This document shows, piece by piece, positions 8,675 to 20,374 of a stretch of DNA of 64,000 nucleotides. Under the pieces are notes generated by a model that saw only the letters and a program-made list of their open reading frames with translations, was not told where the DNA came from and searched no databases. Source of the stretch: Symbiodinium natans (lineage: Eukaryota; Sar; Dinophyceae; Suessiales; Symbiodiniaceae); assembly GCA_905221605.1 (NCBI GenBank), contig CAJNDS010002624.1, forward strand, positions 159,501-223,500, in the 5' to 3' direction. Position 1 is the first letter of the stretch. Each line of letters starts with the position of its first letter. A program made the position numbers and the translations under genes.

Positions 8675-9875
8675 CTCTCACTATAGGGTTTAGGGCAAAG
8701 GGTTTAGGGTTTAGGGTTTAGGGTTTAGGGTAAAGGGTTTAGGGTTTAGGAGTCATCGGAGGTTTTAGGGTTGAGGGAGCTGAGGGGTAGGGTTTGCCCT
8801 GGTACACCCAACAGCCCTATTACACCCAACTACAGCCCAGTAAAACCCCATGAAGCCCTGTTGAACGCCATTAAGCCCCATGAAACCCCAGAAGCCCTAC
8901 ATAAGCCCGATATTATATGGAAATCTTTGAAGCGCAGAACCCCTAAGCCCACAAGTCTTTGGACCTACATAAACTCTTGCAGCTGCGCTTTCGGGGGGTG
9001 AGGGGATTAGGGGTTTAGGGTCTATAGGATGTATAGGGCTTCAGTTCAGCAGCTTTTGTTGGCCAAAGTTTGCTTCAAGACTGGGTGGGGGGGGGCCAGG
9101 ATTCGACCTGAGGCGATTTCGGGAGCCTGTGTCGGCCCGAAAAAGGCTTCGGGCTTACCTTTGGGGCCGACCGCGCTCCAGGACATTCCGCTGCCAGGGT
9201 CTTGGGTTTTGGGTTTTGGGGGCTTTAGGGTTGTAGGTTTTGGTGGGTTTTAGAGCTTTAGGGGTTTAGGGTGTGCTGCTGGGGGTTTATTTTAACCTTT
9301 CATGCCGAATTGACTAGTTTGTGCAGTGCTTGCTGGCATGCTGATGTTGAAAACTGCCATACCATCGGACGAACGAAATAAGCCAAGCTTCTACGCTGGT
9401 CTTCGTCAACCATATCTTTGCCAGCAGCTTTTTGAGGTCCCTCACAAAATTCGTGCTCTCCGTGCCAAGTGAGCCAACGAACCAGCGCGTGGTCATGAAG
9501 ACCGCTTGGATGCAGCCTGCACAATTTTCGGTTGGCGCCAAGCTGCAAACTTCACTTTGGCGAGAACATGTGTGGTCGAAACGCGCCAAACAGTCCTAAA
9601 CCCAAGCCCGAAACCAATCACGACCCTCTAGTCTGCGAAAATGTCCTTTCCTTACTGAGCCCTCCAAGAGGCGAGAAACCCTGAACCCGAAGCCCCAAAC
9701 CCCCATCCCCCAATCCCCTGCCAAAACCCGCCAACTCCCGACAGCTCTTCCCAAACCGCCCCTAAAACTCTACCCTAAACACGAAACCCCAACTCCTACC
9801 CCTAAACCCTAAACCCTGAACCCTGAGCCCTAAACCCTAAACATCCCTAAGCCCCACCTCCCCCCAAAAAAGCAC

Positions 9876-9926
9876 GCGCGGAGCCTCCTCGGCCAAAAGG
9901 TCCATGACCTCACCAACCCGCGGGTC
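9876..9926 (-). CDS. Candidate exon (DPRVGEVMDLLAEEAPR)
   Basis: 17 whole codons between GTCTTCAG|G and CGC|GTGCTT, phase 0 at both ends. The helix-like acidic sequence is convincing as protein. Product unknown. Confidence 0.6.
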
Positions 9927-10657
9927 CTGAAGACACGGATTTTTTCGGACAGCCAGAAGGGGTTTAGGGTTTAGGGTTTAGGGTGTTTAGGGGGTTTAGG
10001 GGGTTTAGGGGGTTTAGGGTTGAGGGCTAGTCTTGTTTGCGCAAGTAGGTTTAATTGGGAGGCTTAGCCCCGAACAAGGAGGATGAGGGCACGACAAGGC
10101 CCCTAGTTCGAACTAGGGGCCCAGGTATGGGTTTAGGCTGGTGGTGGATTCTGAAGAACTGAGGGATCCAGGCTTTAACCCCCAACCCTAAACCCCCTAA
10201 ACTCTAAGACCCTGAAACCCTAAGACGCTGAGACCCTGAGACCCTGAGACCCTGAGACCCTGAAACCCTGAAACCCTGAAACCCTAAAACCCTAGAAACA
10301 CTAACACCCCAAAACCTAAACAAGGATTGAGGACTCTGGCTTGGGTTTAGGGGAGGGCTAGGCTTGCAGAGCCTGGGCCTTTGACAACCGGAGAGTTGGG
10401 TTTGGTTGTATAGGGTTTAGGGTTTAGGATGGGATTATAGGGATTCACTGGCTTAGGGTTTGGGGTTTAGGGTTTAGGGTTTAGAGACTGAGGCTTAGAG
10501 TATAGGGTTTCATTGGTTAAGGGCTGCGACATCAGAGTGGAACCCGGATCTGGATTCCAGCGGCACGCGGCGGACTCGCTGCCAACTCTTCTCGACACCT
10601 AGTTCAGAAGCGCATCCGCACCCTAAACCTTGAACCCTAAACTCTGGACCTGACACC

Positions 10658-10717
10658 CTTGGTAGCCCAGTAACCATATGTTAACACAAAACAGGGGAAA
10701 GGGTACCACTGGGCTAT
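10658..10717. mobile_element. Short inverted-repeat element, CTTGGTAGCCCAG family
   Basis: Starts CTTGGTAGCCCAG and ends CTGGGCTAT, with GGTACC inside. A 104-bp relative with perfect 13-bp ends lies at 42539-42642. Confidence 0.6.
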
Positions 10718-11579
10718 CTCACTGGACTCAGCACTGCACAACCCGAACCTGAGGCATTTCAAAACCAAATCTTCCAGGTCCCCCTAGCAACCTCGGAATT
10801 CACCCAGGCCACCCGTTTCTTGCAGGCCCTAAACTCCCAAACTCGAAACCCGAAACCTGAAACCCGAAAACTGAACCCGAAAACCCTAAACCCCTAAACC
10901 CGAAAACCCTAAACCCTAATTAAACCCGACAACCCTAAACCCTAAACCCGAAAACCCCAAACTCGAAAATCCTGTGCCTCATAAAGAGGAGGGCGGGCAC
11001 TGAGGCAGGTCGGGGTCGGTCCTTTCGGCAGTTGTAGCGCTTGCGGTCTTTGCCTGGCCCCCAAGACACAGCGGGTCCCTTGGGTTACACGGGGCCCCTA
11101 AACTCCGGGCTCAGGGTTTAGGGCCTAGAGTTGTGTGGGTTTATAAGGTTCCGAGGCCCCTCAAACATCCTAAACCCCCTAAGCCCCCTACGCATAATCC
11201 CGCCACAGCCCCCTAGAAACCCCAGGACAGCTTGTGAACCGCTAAAAAGCATGGGATTGCAGGGCTTGAGGGGTGAGGCACTTAAGGGTTTAAGGGCCAA
11301 ATTTCCTGAGGGATTAGGGTTCGGGGCATTCCTTAAGCTCGGTTACCGGGCAAGTTGCAGCTCACTTGGGCATGCACCCTCCCTACCCGGGGTCGGGGTT
11401 TTGGGCTTCGGGCTCTGAAACCCCTAAGAGCAACAACTCTAGATAAGCGCGTGCCCCAAACCCCAAACCCCAAACCCCAAACCCCAAACCCCCAACCCCA
11501 AACCCCAAACACCAAACACCAAACCCTAAACCCTAAACCCTATAAACCCTAAACCCTAAACATCTGCTGAGGGTTTAAT

Positions 11580-11649
11580 TTAGGGCTTCTGAGTGCCCCG
11601 GCGGCCGTCCGGCAGCGACGCGAGGTCGAACTTGTCCTCGCGATCGCCT
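11580..11649 (-). CDS. Candidate terminal exon, product unknown
   Basis: After TTCTCACAG| the minus-strand frame reads GDREDKFDLASLPDGRRGTQ, then KP and TAA. Good acceptor, charged protein-like sequence and a stop at the end of the island suggest a C-terminus. Confidence 0.45.
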
Positions 11650-12250
11650 CTGTGAGAACTCAGGTGCCAGGTTTGGGGTTTGGGGTTTGGGGTTTAGGGC
11701 TTAGGGTTTAGGGTTTAGGGTTAGGGGTTTAGGGTTTAGGGTTTACATCAAGCATTCGGCTCTTTGCGCACTGAGGTGGGTTGAGGTGATTAGGGTTTTC
11801 TAGGGTTTCTAGGGTTTTTTGGGTTCTCAGGGTTGTCAGCATTTGGGCTCTTTGCGCGCTGAGGTGGGTTTAGGGTTTAGGTGATTACGGTTTAGGTGCT
11901 AAGGGTTTAGGGCTTGGGGAATTAAAAAAAACAGTACCTAGCAGGCAGCACAGCCCCCGAATGCAGCCATCTGCCCAAAACCCTAAACAGTCGCAGAATG
12001 GGCAGTTCTCCAGGCCATGGTGCATTTGGGGGAGAATTCCTGTATATTGTATATATACACACACACACACACACATCTATGCATCTGACGGAGGGGTGCC
12101 CCAAAGATGCCCTAAACCCGAAACCCCCAAACCCGAAACATCCTACATGATGAAATAAGCCCTAAACCCTGAACCCTAAACCCTAAACCCTAAGCCCTGA
12201 GCCCTAAACCCTAAACCCGAAACCCGAAACCCCAAGTTCAGGAAGCGTGC

Positions 12251-12303
12251 CTAGCAGCTTCTCCAGGGCCAGGTTCCCATCGGGGCCAATGATCTGGCCG
12301 ATC
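12251..12303 (-). CDS. Candidate exon (IGQIIGPDGNLALEKLL)
   Basis: Acceptor CGTTGAG|G; donor CTAG|GCACGC of GC type. The frame stays open to LGTLPEL, so the 3' end may lie a little further. Unknown product. Confidence 0.5.
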
Positions 12304-12798
12304 CTCAACGCCAGGGGGGTTTAGGGGGTTTAGGGTTGGTTCAGGGTTTAGGGTTTAGGGTTTGGGGCTTCGGGTTTCGGGTGTAGGGTTTAGGGTTTAG
12401 GGGGTTGGAGGTTGAGGGTTTTTGTGGTTTAGGGTTGGGGTTTCGGGGTTTGGGGTTGAGGGAATTGTGTGCTTCAGGGTTGGGGCTTCGGGGTTTGGGG
12501 TTTAGGGTTGGGTTTTTGTCCAGGGGGTTTGGGGTTTAGGGGTTCAGGGGGTTTAGGGTTTAGTGTTTGGGGTTTGGGGTCTGGGTTTGGAGATTCGGGG
12601 CCCGAAGCCTACCTGTTCCCCAAACATGTTGGGCCTTACGGCTTAGGAAATCAGAACTTCGGGTTTACGGTTTATGGGTTTGGGGTTATATAACACCCTC
12701 TGTGAGCTATTTTGTCTGATTAAAAATCTAGCTTGCCTACAAGAAACAAGTCTCCTGCCCCAAGCCCTAAGCCCTAAGCCCTAAGCCCTAAACCCTAC

Positions 12799-12877
12799 TG
12801 TAATCCATTGGGAAGCCAGGAGTGGGTTCGGAGTGCGGATCTTTCCGGGAAAGAGCTCAAAGTGCCGGGCGCAGGGC
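12799..12877 (-). CDS. Candidate exon (CARHFELFPGKIRTPN...)
   Basis: Acceptor CCTCCAG|G and donor ATTACA|GTAGGG. The frame gives 26 codons, ending PLLASQWIT. Product not recognised. Confidence 0.55.
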
Positions 12878-13036
12878 CTGGAGGGTTTGGGGTTTAAGCG
12901 CTTCAAAACTTGGGGTTGAGGGGTTGAGGGTTTGGGGTTAGGGTTTGGGGTTTAGGGTTTAGGGTTGGTGGCCAGGATACACATGGCGGCTTCGGGCGAC
13001 TCAGCGTTGCTGTTGAATCGTTGCCCGCGACGCGTT

Positions 13037-13105
13037 GCATGTATGTATGTATGTATGTATGTATGCATGTATGTATGTATGCAGGTATGCATGTGTGTAT
13101 ATGCA
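13037..13105. repeat. ATGT four-base microsatellite
   Basis: About 15 ATGT/ATGC units. No gene. Confidence 0.9.
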
Positions 13106-13390
13106 AACTTTTAACAACTTTGTAGATAGATAAACGACATAATATACCCACACACTGACACATATGATGCACCGACGTATTATACACATATTCCTCACAG
13201 AAGAAACAAGGAAAGACCGATGAACACAACTGAAAGCCAGTCCGAGAAAATCTGAACATTAGCGCCCTAAACCTCACAACAACAACCCCCTGGGTGTCAT
13301 CTGGACCCGAAACCCTAAACCCTAAACGCTAAACCCTAAACCCTAAACCCTAAACCGTAAACCGTAAACCCTAAACCCTAAACCCTAAAC

Positions 13391-13440
13391 CGCCTTGGGA
13401 TTCCCCGAAGCCGGGAGCGCGACACTGCTGCTTTGCCAGC
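13391..13440 (-). CDS. Candidate exon (AGKAAVSRSRLRGIPR)
   Basis: Very strong acceptor, CTGCCTTCTCTCTCCAG|G with a pyrimidine tract. The donor reads GGCG|GTTTAGGG, so the intron begins with the telomere-like unit itself. Unknown product. Confidence 0.6.
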
Positions 13441-13860
13441 CTGGAGAGAGAAGGCAGGCCTGGACCAATCTTTGTGGTATGGTGAGGCCGGCCGGGTTTT
13501 GGGCTTAGGGAGTTTAGGGTTTAGGGTTTAGGGTTTAGGGTTTAGGGTTTAGGGTTTAGGGTTTAGGGTTTAGGGTTTAGGGCTTAGGGCTTAGGGCTTT
13601 GGGTTTAGGGGGTTTCGGGGGCGTAGGGTCTCAGATTTAGGGCTTCAGGGTTTAGGGTTTTTACGGGTTTGTAGGAGGTCGTGCCCGAAGGCTGCTGGTG
13701 GTCATGTGGGGTTCAGGGTTTGAGGGCGGGCAGCGGGGGGCAAGGGGGGGCCAGGGAGCGGGGGCCAGGGGCCCAAGGGGGGGTTCGGGAACCCCCTCCT
13801 GACCACCCCTACCCGAGCCCTCCCCTGATGGCCCCCTGGCCCCCCCTGCCCCGCCTGGCA

Positions 13861-13986
13861 TTGGCCCCCCCCCCTGGCCAGGGTTTAGGGTTTAGGGTTT
13901 AGGGTTTAGGGTTTAGGGTTTAGGGTTTAGGGTTTAGGGTTTAGGGTTTAGGGTTTAGGGTTTAGGGTTTAGGGTTTAGGGTTTAG
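13861..13986 (+). repeat. TTTAGGG tract
   Basis: About 15 near-perfect units following GC-rich sequence with G and C runs (13720-13880), in which I see no convincing gene. Confidence 0.95.
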
Positions 13987-14228
13987 GGGGATCCTATGAG
14001 TTGTTCTTGGCGGAGCATGCATGTGCTTAGGACGTCGCATGATTGCCCGAACTGCGGGCCCAACAATACCATCTAAACAATTGAAACCCTCACTGCTCTA
14101 AACACTCTACACACTCTAAACACCCTGAACCTTAAAACTGCCCTAAACTTACCCTAAACCCTAAACCCTAAACCCTTAAACCCTTAAACCCTTTAAAAAC
14201 CCTAAACCCTACACCCTAAACCCCAAAC

Positions 14229-14316
14229 CCTCGCTCCGCCGACGCCCCGCGCGCGCCTGGCGCTTTTGGGCGCCGTCCGCGCGCTCTTCGGCGTCCGGGC
14301 GCTCTTGGGGCTGCCC
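14229..14316 (-). CDS. Candidate exon, Arg/Glu-rich
   Basis: 29 codons (GQPQERPDAEERADGAQKRQ...) from GGGCTGAG|G to GAGG|GTTTGGG. Both strands are open here because of high GC, so strand choice rests on the splice sites. Confidence 0.4.
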
Positions 14317-15127
14317 CTCAGCCCGGGTTTAGGGTTCAGGGTTTAGGGTTTAGGGTTCGGGGTTTAGGGTTTAGGGTTTAGGGTTTAGGGTTTAGGGTTT
14401 AGGATTTAGGGCAAAGGCAGTTCGGCTGTGCAGTGGGGCGTTTTGCTTGAAGTCTGGGGGGCACATCTGGTCAACGAGTCAAGTCTCTAAATTCAGTTCG
14501 GCTGTGCAGTGGGGCGTTTTACTTTCTCGAAGATAAATCATCTGACAGGGAGCACTAAGACTGAGTTGCTGCCAAGGAACGCAAGTGAAACTTACCAGAT
14601 GGGAACTATACCTTGCTACTCTGCATCCCTTGCATCTCCATTGTGGTCACTTGAATTCAGGTCCACTCACTCCCTGAATCCCTAAGCCTTAAACCCTAAA
14701 CCCTAAACTCCCGAGAAGGGGAGGGGGGGGGGGGGGTACCACCACTGAGAGACCATCACAAACATCCCGCATGGCCATATATAACCACGAACTGGAGAGC
14801 TCAGGTGCCCGGCTCAGCGGTGTTGGAATGAAACGAGTCCTGATCGGAGTTTGGGGTTTGGGGTTTAGGGTTTAGGGTTTAGGGTTTAGGGTTTAGGGTT
14901 TAGGGTTTAGGGTTTAGGGTTTAGGGTTTAGGGTTTAGGGTTTAGGGTTTAGGGTTTAGGGCACTACAACGGTTGACAGAGCCACGACGAGACCATACAT
15001 GAGGCAACTGGAGGTATAGGAAATGACAGCCTTGAACACACGCTTCGACTCTTGACAGCGTCACCCTAAACCCTAAACCCCGAACCCTAAACCCTAAACC
15101 CTAAACCCTAAACCCTAAACCCTAAAC

Positions 15128-15191
15128 CCTCCCGACTCCTTGAATAAGCGGAAGCTCTCCGCATTCCTCAGGTTCCAAAGGCCTCGCTGCA
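15128..15191 (-). CDS. Candidate exon (QRGLWNLRNAESFRLFK)
   Basis: Acceptor CTCGAAG|T, donor GGGAGG|GTTTAGG. The amphipathic sequence is protein-like. Product unknown. Confidence 0.5.
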
Positions 15192-15675
15192 CTTCGAGGT
15201 TCATGAAGGGTTTAGGGTTTAGGGTTTAAAGTTTAGGGGTTAGGGATTAGGGTTTAGGGTTCAGGTTTTAGGGTTTACGGTTTAGGGTTCAGGGTTTGAG
15301 GTTTAGGGTTTAGGGTTTAGGGTTAGGGATTAGGGGCAAGCATATCGCGCGACGGGTTCCTGTTAGGAAGCCGAGCCTCACTTAAGGCAACTTTCGCCCT
15401 AGACCCGATAATGCCTAAACCCTATAATCCCTAATCCCTGAACCCTAAACCCTACAATCCCTAAACCCGACGACACCCTGGAAACCCTAAAGTCCCACAA
15501 ACCCCAAATCCCCAGCTCCTAGAGAATTGTAGAGTTCAGGGCTTGGGGTTTGGGGTTTATATCGTGTTCGTTTTTAGGGTGCGAATCTTGAGGTTGCTTT
15601 CTAGACTACAAAGATGATGTAGCTCAAGGGAAGATCCATCATCGTGCAGCAATCCAGGAGAACACATGTGGTTTA

Positions 15676-15782
15676 CTACTAAGTGTTTGAGAGCCCAAAA
15701 AAAACAATATATTCTTCCTTATTAAGAGTCTATAGGGATTATTATTGTTTTATTCTTTTGGGGTTCATTAAGCAAATAGTAG
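15676..15782. mobile_element. MITE-like element, CTACTATTTGCTTAA family, copy A
   Basis: Left end CTACTAAGTGTTTGAGAGCC; right end, read on the other strand, CTACTATTTGCTTAATGAAC. C-run and G-run lie just inside the ends, with an AT-rich centre. Copies B and C are at 17884-18006 and 18339-18433. Confidence 0.65.
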
Positions 15783-16179
15783 TTCAGGGTTCGAGGTTTA
15801 GGGCCTGTCGAGCTCTGCATTCGGGGCTTGGGGTCCGCTGAACTACATGCCGATGGGTTTAGGGGGCTTACGGGCATCGGGTGGCGCCTAACTCGTGCTT
15901 TGAGCATCTGAGGGGAAATGGGAGTTTGGGTACGACTGACTACGGAAAGTCTTTGGAGGACTTCGGTGCGTTAGGGCTCTGAAGTTTCTGAAGGTTTTGG
16001 GCCCTAAACCCTGGCCCTAAACCCGAAACCATAAACCCTAAAGCTCTAAACCCTAAACCGCGCTTGAGGGGCTTTAGGGCTTTCAGGGTTTCACTTCTAA
16101 GCCGGAAGCACAAATCGATGGAAAGCCCTCAACTCGTTTGCCATTCCTAAACCCTAAACGGGTCGGAGACATACTAACA

Positions 16180-16320
16180 GCATTCCCTTATGGTCGGTTT
16201 ATGTTTTTTACTGCACTAACCCCCCAACAAACACCCTATTCTAATTATTAAGGCCCCTATGTTACAGCCCTATTCCCTCATGGTCACTTCATATTTATAC
16301 TATAATAACCCCCAACTCTC
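16180..16320. repeat. Two diverged copies of a TTCCCTTATGGTC repeat
   Basis: CATTCCCTTATGGTCGGTTT at about 16190 and CTATTCCCTCATGGTCACTT at about 16268. Each is followed by a TTTATACT/TTTTTACT block and AACCCCC. An inverted copy is at 29145-29205, and a further end at 62440-62495. Confidence 0.55.
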
Positions 16321-17883
16321 AACAGCGGCCTTGTTGGCCCTTGTCGAAGACCACTTTGCCGAGGTCCTTGATGTCCGTGGCATCAATCTGGCATTGCACC
16401 GAGGATTCAGGCGCTTTAGCTTTAGGGTTAACCCTCCGACCACTTCCTCAACCGAGTTTAGGGCTTAGGGTTTTGGTTGCTGCGTTCCTTGGACCCCAAA
16501 AAGTTAGCGGCTTTCGAAAAGACTTGGATTACAAATGCCCAACAACGATAAAACTTACTCCTCCAGCTACGAAGTTTAGAGTAGCAGCAACTTCCACGCC
16601 GTGAGCAAATCTCAAGCCTCAAGCCTCCGCAGCCCTCGTCCCTCAGTACCTGCTTGGATGGCAGACTCCTACGCAGCTCCAGTGTAAGTTGAAACTCAGA
16701 AGCCTCACGCCTCCCAAAGCCCTTCACGTCGACTCGCCCAAGAAAGGTTCAACATCTCCCAACCAGAACCCTAAAGCCTAAAACTCACATGTCTCTTCTC
16801 AGTACTTGCTGTAGGTCCTACACATCCTACGCATTCACTGCCCAGTTCACCCGAAACCCTAAAACCCACAAGTGCAAGTGCGTCCAAAGTCCAAGCGAGC
16901 CCGGAGAACGTTTCCGCGCACGAAGGCCTGACCAGGCGTGGCTTTGCAGAGTTTAAGCCCAGCCCAGCACTTGCAGCGGCTTTCGGGGTGACTAGAAGCT
17001 CGAAGACTGAGTTCGACGACCTCTTCCGAAATTGAGGCTGCGCTCTGCTAGGCTGGGACCCATTAGGGCAGTGCTTCCATGGTTCCAAAGTTTTTTTTTA
17101 TTCGAGGGTCGTCCGCCAGAGGCTTCCAGAACTCCAAGCCTAAACCGGAGGTACGTACACGAGGCAAAAGCCGCTCAAGCGCGTCGGAAATCTCCGAATA
17201 CAAACCCTCTGACCCCTGAAACCCTACGCCCGAGAGCCTATAGCCCCAAGCCCCAAGCCCCAAGCCCCAAGCCCCAAGCCCCAAGCCCCAAGCCCCAAGC
17301 GAAGCGCTGAACCCTGGCCCTAAACCCCAAAACAATTATCCATGTGCAAACCTTGAAGCCGAAACCCCACAAGTTCCCCGTAGGGCTGGAGGGAGTCCCC
17401 GAACTAGGGTTTAGGGTTTAGGGCTTAGGGCTTAGGGCTTAGAGCTTAGGGCTTAGGGCTTAGGGCTTAGGGCTTAGGCTTTAGAGAAACTGGGTTGCCC
17501 ACTGCCCAGTTGGGCCAAGGGGCCTCAAAAAGGTGGCCCGTTTATCTGCTTAGTTCATAGGGGGAACCTATCCCATAACGAAGGAATGAATCTGTGTACT
17601 AAACCCCAAGAAGGCCCCTAAGGTAAACCCTAAGCCCTAAGCCCTAAGCCCTAAACCCTGAACCCTGAACCCTAAACCCTAAACCGCACCAAGGCCCCGA
17701 ACCCCTCGGGCCAGCCTGTCCGATGTCGAACAAGGTCACCTTCATCTGCCCCGCCCTGTTGTCCATCTCGCCTCTCAGAGCTCTGTACTCCAGGAAGGTT
17801 CGGGTTTCGGGTTTGCAAGTTTAGGATATGAACTGCCTGCAGTCGCCTTCGGCGGACACAGGCGTCTCGAGGCGCCTACATGA

Positions 17884-18006
17884 CTGCTATTTGCTTAAAA
17901 ATCCCCAAAAAACAAAACAAGGTTCTTTCTGATAAGGGAAATAAATATAGGGATGGTTTTGTATATATTTTTTTTTGGGGGGGGGGGGGTCTTAAGCAAA
18001 TAGTAG
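17884..18006. mobile_element. MITE-like element, CTACTATTTGCTTAA family, copy B
   Basis: 123 bp. CTGCTATTTGCTTAAAAATC at the left; CTTAAGCAAATAGTAG at the right. A CCCC run near one end and a run of about 12 G near the other can pair. Confidence 0.75.
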
Positions 18007-18338
18007 ATGAGGCGCACACCCCTGATCCCTGGCGTCTGCGCCCTCTAACGGTTGAAACTTTTGTCGAAAGACTCCGCTAAACCATAAACCATGCTCGGTC
18101 TCTTTGCGGCTTGAGGTTTAGGGTTTAGGGTTGAAGTTACAAAGAGTCCATAGGATTCTGGATTTTAGTCCAAGGCTTAGCGTCTTAGGGCTTCGGGTCT
18201 GATTAGGTTGGCTTCCCCATCCCTCCTATATCTACAGCAAATGCTCTTGAGGGCCCCCTGCCATCCCCGGTTACCGGGTGGCCTGGAGCTTGAGCCGCGC
18301 GCGACAGGCCGGAGCATATCCCACCCCTCAACCCTAAA

Positions 18339-18433
18339 CTGCTATTTGCTTTGGAACCCCTCCCAAAAAACGTATCCTGCAATACAGCGATGATCGTCAT
18401 GTTTTGAAGGGGGGGGGGTGCTTAAGCAAGTCG
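18339..18433. mobile_element. MITE-like element, CTACTATTTGCTTAA family, copy C
   Basis: About 95 bp: CTGCTATTTGCTTTGGAACC at the left and GGGGTGCTTAAGCAAG at the right. A lone end of the same family (CTTAAGCAAGCAAATAGTAG) is at 24503-24523. Confidence 0.6.
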
Positions 18434-18766
18434 AAGTATACCCAAAAACCCAAACCCAAAACACCTAGCCCGAAAGCCGAAACTGAGCACCTGGATTCCT
18501 GGCGTCGGCATCTTTGGCGCAGTACTGTTCAGGATTTGGGCTTTTGGCTTGTGTGTCCCAATAGCTTCTTTTGTGGTTCCGGACTGGATTGCAGCTGGTT
18601 TTGGGGACTTTTGTTGAATCGGAACCCTCTGAAACTTTCCTTGGCTACAACCCCCCTGGAAACCTGCTGGAGATTCTGTGGGAACCTTTGAGAATTGTAC
18701 CCTTTGGTTTACCACCTCCCTCATACCCGAAGCCTTTCTAAAGTCCCAATCTTGGGGTAGTTACTA

Positions 18767-18856
18767 GTAGTTACATGATCCCTTAGTATGGGCCCTTAAA
18801 AGGGGACCCTTTAAAGAGGGTAAGGGACCATATTAAGGGCCCATGAAACTACCCTT
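18767..18856. mobile_element. Inverted-repeat element, GTAGTTACATGG family, copy A
   Basis: Begins TAGTAGTTACATGATCCCTT and ends AAGGGCCCATGAAACTACCC. Inside are GTATGGGCCC and GGGACCATATTAAGGGCCC. Relatives lie at 44276-44397, 54471-54616 and 61769-61914. Confidence 0.7.
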
Positions 18857-18885
18857 ACAGAGGCGCCCTAAAAACAAACCCTAAC

Positions 18886-18974
18886 CCTCTTTGCCACCGT
18901 GCCGTGCTATCCATGCCTCCAGTTTACAGTCCAAATCTGCCTTCAAGGGCGCCTTTGTCTTGCAGCCACAAACC
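18886..18974 (-). CDS. Candidate exon with CxxCxC (TKAPLKADLDCKLEAWIARH)
   Basis: After GGGATGCAG|G the frame reads VCGCK and on to HGGKE, ending GAGG|GTTAGGG. The exon lies downstream of the polymerase exons. A PL...W pattern could fit the last strand of a family A palm, but the match is weak and I do not claim it. Confidence 0.5.
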
Positions 18975-19489
18975 CTGCATCCCAAAACCCTTTTTGCGAA
19001 ACTGGACAGGCTCCGGTCTTTGAGATTGGGGTTTATGTGGCTTAGGGTTTGAGGATTCGGGGTCTATAGGTTGTCGGGTTACGGAGCCTTTGGGGTTTAT
19101 GGCTGCAGGCTAGCCTGCGACGTGCAAGATGCAAGCAGCAAGTGCATCGAATTTCGAATTCCGCGGGCCAGCAAAGCTGTCACTTCAGCTCACTCCAACT
19201 CAAGCCCTTCCTCACCTCGTGACTTCTATGGATTTAGGGGCTCAGCGTGTTCTAGGGTTTGTGAATTTAGGGTTTGGGTTCAAGGGCTTTAGAACCGAGG
19301 GTTTTGGTGTGCAGTGTCCACCCGATACCCCACAAACAGCACACCCTCCGCTCTTCCACGCCCAACGGTTTTAGGGTTTGGGGCTAACACAGCAGGTCAT
19401 TCTCATTCTTGAACCCCCTTACTAGAACCCCGATGCACTGCGGAACATCCCAACCCCCAAAACCCTCAACGCCAAAAAGGCCGGGGAAC

Positions 19490-19554
19490 GGAAATTCCCG
19501 TGGCACCCAGCACCGCACCGGGGAACAGCCGGCGCCAGGCGTCCTCGTGGGGGG
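19490..19554 (-). CDS. Candidate exon (APHEDAWRRLFPGAVLGATG)
   Basis: Acceptor CTCATAG|C, donor TTTCC|GTTCCCC. Open on the minus strand throughout. Product unknown. Confidence 0.45.
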
Positions 19555-20023
19555 CTATGAGGGTCTTTGAGAGTTGTCCATCTTTGGCATTGATGCGTTT
19601 AGGGATTGGGCTTACGGTCTGGGGGTGTAAGGTCTCTGGGTTTTGAAGGGTTCAAGTTTGGGGCTCATGGTTTACGATTGCAACGCAGCTCTGACCCAAC
19701 CATTTTATAGGGGGACTTACAGGGGGCGTGAATGTGCAATGGGATATGACTACAGATTTAAACCTCCAAGTAGGTTCACCCGCCAAATTTCATCCGTGCG
19801 GTGCACATCACGGTAATTTGGTCACCGGCGCCCTGCTAAGAGTTGGGATCATCTCAACTACGCTGCGATGAGCCCTAAACCCTACACTGGCCCTACACCT
19901 TAAACCCTAAACTCTAAACCCCAAGCCCCAAACTGCCCTAAACCCAAGACACCCAAACTCGAATCCCCAAACCCTGAACCCTAAATAACCCTAAACCCTA
20001 AACCCAAACCCTAAACCCCAAAC

Positions 20024-20062
20024 TTGCTTCTCCTTGCTCTCAGAGGGTTCTTCTGTCTGGCT
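20024..20062 (-). CDS. Candidate exon (SQTEEPSESKEKQ)
   Basis: 13 whole codons between CGCACACAG|A and CAA|GTTTGG. Acidic linker-like sequence. It may be the next exon of the polymerase gene or the start of the next gene. Confidence 0.5.
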
Positions 20063-20332
20063 CTGTGTGCGGGGCACGTTTGAAGTTTAGAGACCCCACC
20101 CCATGTCACTTGCCTCCCGACAACTAATTGTTCTCTCTGGGGGGCGTGGAGGGGGGGGGGGGCGGCGGGGCGTCTGGGAAAGGCTCAGGGTTGAGGATGG
20201 TTTAGGGTTTGGGGTTTAGGGCTGAGCCCTAAACACCCCTAAACCCTAAACCCTAAACCCGAAACCCTTAAACCTAAAGTCCAAACTCTAGGGTCTAGGC
20301 TTGGGGTGCTTAGGGTATGTGTAGGGCTCGGC

Positions 20333-20374
20333 CTCCATGGCTTCGCGGAGCGCCCCCACAGCCTCTTCTGCGGC
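20333..20374 (-). CDS. Polymerase exon after motif C
   Basis: AAEEAVGALREAME. With it, the distance from HDE to ME is 22 residues, as in bacterial Pol I. Acceptor CTTGGCCGAG|G. The donor is taken as GC, ATGGAG|GCCGAG; without it the frame runs on to a TAG near 20290. Confidence 0.75.

Noticed and set aside
18886-18974. Last palm strand of the polymerase (PLKADL...AW)
   Set aside because: Spacing and the usual Gly-x-x-W are not matched; two other exon candidates lie between.
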